From NCBI GenBank assembly GCA_031278795.1, contig JAITJT010000264.1, positions 1-5,827 of the forward strand: a stretch of 5,827 nucleotides of DNA, written 5' to 3'. Positions 4,926-5,827 of the stretch are shown piece after piece. This DNA comes from Deltaproteobacteria bacterium (lineage in GTDB: Bacteria; Desulfobacterota; Desulfarculia; Adiutricales; Adiutricaceae). Position numbers and translations under genes: made by a program. Under the pieces are notes generated by a model. It was given only the letters and a program-made list of their open reading frames with translations. It ran no database searches and was not told the origin of the DNA. Position 1 is the stretch's first letter, and every line of letters begins with the position of its first letter.

Positions 4926-5654
4926 ATGAAGCGAGGGATTATGACGAAAAGATTATTCAACACAAAGATCTTTATACTCTTGGCACTTCTGTTAGCACTA
5001 CCGCTAATCTTTGGAGCGAGAATCGCCAAGGCGCAAGACGAATCGGGATATGTAGATGAGAGCGCCGTGGAAAGCGGTACTAGCCAAACAACTGATGAGG
5101 CCTATCAGGATAGACGATCCGATAGGACTAGAAACCAGAGGGATTCTAGAAGTCAGGATAGCCAGAGCGTTCGCAGCCAAAGAGAGCGTAACACCGAAGG
5201 CATGACCGCCTCGGGCACCTCCTCGGAAGATCGCAAGCGAAACGACAGGGACAATGAGCGCAGGCCCCCCAAAGACGAGGGTGACAAAGACCGCAGGCCT
5301 CCCGATGTGGATAGGAAAGATGGTCAGAGGCCCCCTGAGAGAAACACTGACGACTCCAGGTACAATGAAGAGCGTAGGCGCGATGGCCAGTACAACCAGA
5401 ACCACAGGCGCTCAGACGACTATGATGAGGATCCCTACTACGACAAAGACAAACGTTGGCACAATGATAAGAGCAGTAGGCACCAAGGTCAGTCGTACAG
5501 AAGCGACAGTCGCGGATACTCCCACAAAGCCCAAAGCCATGGTTACTACCACAACGGAGGTAACGCCAAATCCTCCCACAAGGGCAAAAAACACGGTAAG
5601 TACTACGATGATGACAACTACTACTATCACCAGAAGAGAGGAAGTCACCACTAA
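4926..5654 (+). CDS. Exported disordered Arg/Asp-rich protein with His/Tyr-rich tail (242 aa), not recognised
   Basis: Two starts are possible: ATG 4926 (GAGG 5 nt upstream) and ATG 4941 (GAGGG 5 nt upstream, giving MTKRLF). Both leave an intact signal peptide with a strong Leu/Ile/Ala core and probable cleavage after AKA (residue 36 of the longer form). The mature region of about 206 residues is very polar and has no Cys or predicted globular core. It runs as an acidic start, an Arg/Ser/Asp/Gln stretch (about 60-110), three 11-residue repeats with RPP (112-144), and a tail (about 160-242) with all 11 of the mature His residues, plus YYDDDNYYYH and a final HH. This looks like a surface, matrix or metal/mineral-binding polymer-like protein; no function is claimed. 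It lies 92 nt after the 127-aa gene and ends before a strong terminator. No sigma-54 box is seen directly upstream, so it may rely on P2. Confidence 0.85.
   Translation: MKRGIMTKRLFNTKIFILLALLLALPLIFGARIAKAQDESGYVDESAVESGTSQTTDEAYQDRRSDRTRNQRDSRSQDSQSVRSQRERNTEGMTASGTSSEDRKRNDRDNERRPPKDEGDKDRRPPDVDRKDGQRPPERNTDDSRYNEERRRDGQYNQNHRRSDDYDEDPYYDKDKRWHNDKSSRHQGQSYRSDSRGYSHKAQSHGYYHNGGNAKSSHKGKKHGKYYDDDNYYYHQKRGSHH
5259..5357 (+). repeat. Three 33-bp coding repeats (11 residues each, RPP motif)
   Basis: The encoded units are residues 112-122, 123-133 and 134-144 of the gene at 4926: RRPPKDEGDKD, RRPPDVDRKDG and QRPPERNTDDS. RPP recurs at an exact spacing of 11 residues. At DNA level the first two units share CGCAGGCC.CCC, while the remainder has diverged, pointing to an old in-frame duplication kept for its Pro/charge pattern. 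Confidence 0.7.
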
Positions 5655-5719
5655 AGATAAATCTGGACTCTGGACCGAGCGTTTTGAAGCTTCCTACTCT
5701 TTTACAAAACCCATAAATA

Positions 5720-5756
5720 AAACAGGCGCGGCTAAGTTCCGCGCCTGTTTATCGCG
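5720..5756 (+). terminator. Strong terminator after the 242-aa gene
   Basis: AAACAGGCGCGG (5720-5731) and CCGCGCCTGTTT (5739-5750) form a perfect 12-bp stem with a 7-nt loop. T-rich sequence follows on this strand, and TTTATTTATG follows the stem on the opposite strand, so it may work in both directions. Confidence 0.9.
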
Positions 5757-5764
5757 TTTTTTAT

Positions 5765-5799
5765 CTCTTTCTTTTTTGTAGCTCTTTCTTTTTTTGTAC
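5765..5799. repeat. Tandem 17/18-bp pyrimidine-rich repeat at the right end
   Basis: CTCTTTCTTTTTTGTAG (5765-5781) is followed at once by CTCTTTCTTTTTTTGTAC (5782-5799). On the minus strand one frame reads a Lys/Arg/Gln-rich stretch ending with a stop at 5761-5763. It could therefore be the basic C-terminus of a convergent gene sharing the terminator at 5720, but too little is visible to call a gene. Confidence 0.45.
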
Positions 5800-5827
5800 C
5801 TGTACTGTTTTGTGCCTCTTCCTGTTA

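Noticed and set aside
4982..4998. TTGGCACTTCTGTTAGCA as a third sigma-54 promoter
   Set aside because: GG and GC are 11 bp apart instead of 10, and it lies inside the signal-peptide coding part of the gene at 4926.
5254..5781. 175-codon plus-strand frame overlapping the 242-aa gene
   Set aside because: Thr/Met-rich shadow of the repetitive codons in the other frame. It runs through the strong terminator at 5720-5750 and has no ribosome site.
5694..5827. 3' end of a convergent minus-strand gene at the right edge
   Set aside because: All three minus frames are Lys/Arg-rich because the DNA is A-rich on that strand. A stop at 5761-5763 would fit the bidirectional terminator, but about 20 codons cannot establish a gene.

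Overview
The window looks like chromosomal DNA from a bacterium with sigma-54 (RpoN) promoters and a Sec secretion pathway. Arg AGG and Ile ATA codons are common. I cannot name the organism from the sequence; a diderm anaerobe is a guess. No tRNA, rRNA, CRISPR array, transposase or phage gene was seen.

Layout. Positions 1-2543 (minus strand) hold most of one large exported protein of the DUF3160 family, whose C-terminus runs off the left edge. Positions 2544-3353 are a long divergent intergenic region. It contains a good -24/-12 (sigma-54) promoter at 3002-3018 and a structured leader of about 325 nt. Three plus-strand genes for small exported proteins follow: 3354-3689 (His-rich, 111 aa), 4450-4833 (Met/His motif protein, 127 aa) and 4926-5654 (disordered Arg/Asp/His/Tyr-rich protein, 242 aa). 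A second -24/-12 promoter lies at 4319-4335, just before the 127-aa gene. Strong intrinsic terminators follow the first and third small genes. Between the first and second small genes is a tandem duplication of a non-coding unit of about 180 bp (3876-4239).

How it may work together. Both sigma-54 promoters share an architecture. A conserved motif of about 35 bp lies roughly 160-175 bp upstream, where an enhancer-binding activator would sit. The -24/-12 box matches in spacing, and the first transcribed bases contain an inverted repeat around an AGCCTCT word. This suggests one regulator and perhaps one RNA-level control acting on two units: the 111-aa gene, and the 127-aa plus 242-aa pair. All three products have a clear signal peptide followed by a hydrophilic mature chain with many His and no Cys. 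A set of extracytoplasmic metal-binding or surface/matrix proteins is the most economical reading, but it is inference: none of the three is a family I recognise. The shared promoter and leader design around these three unknown proteins is the part of the window most likely to be undescribed.
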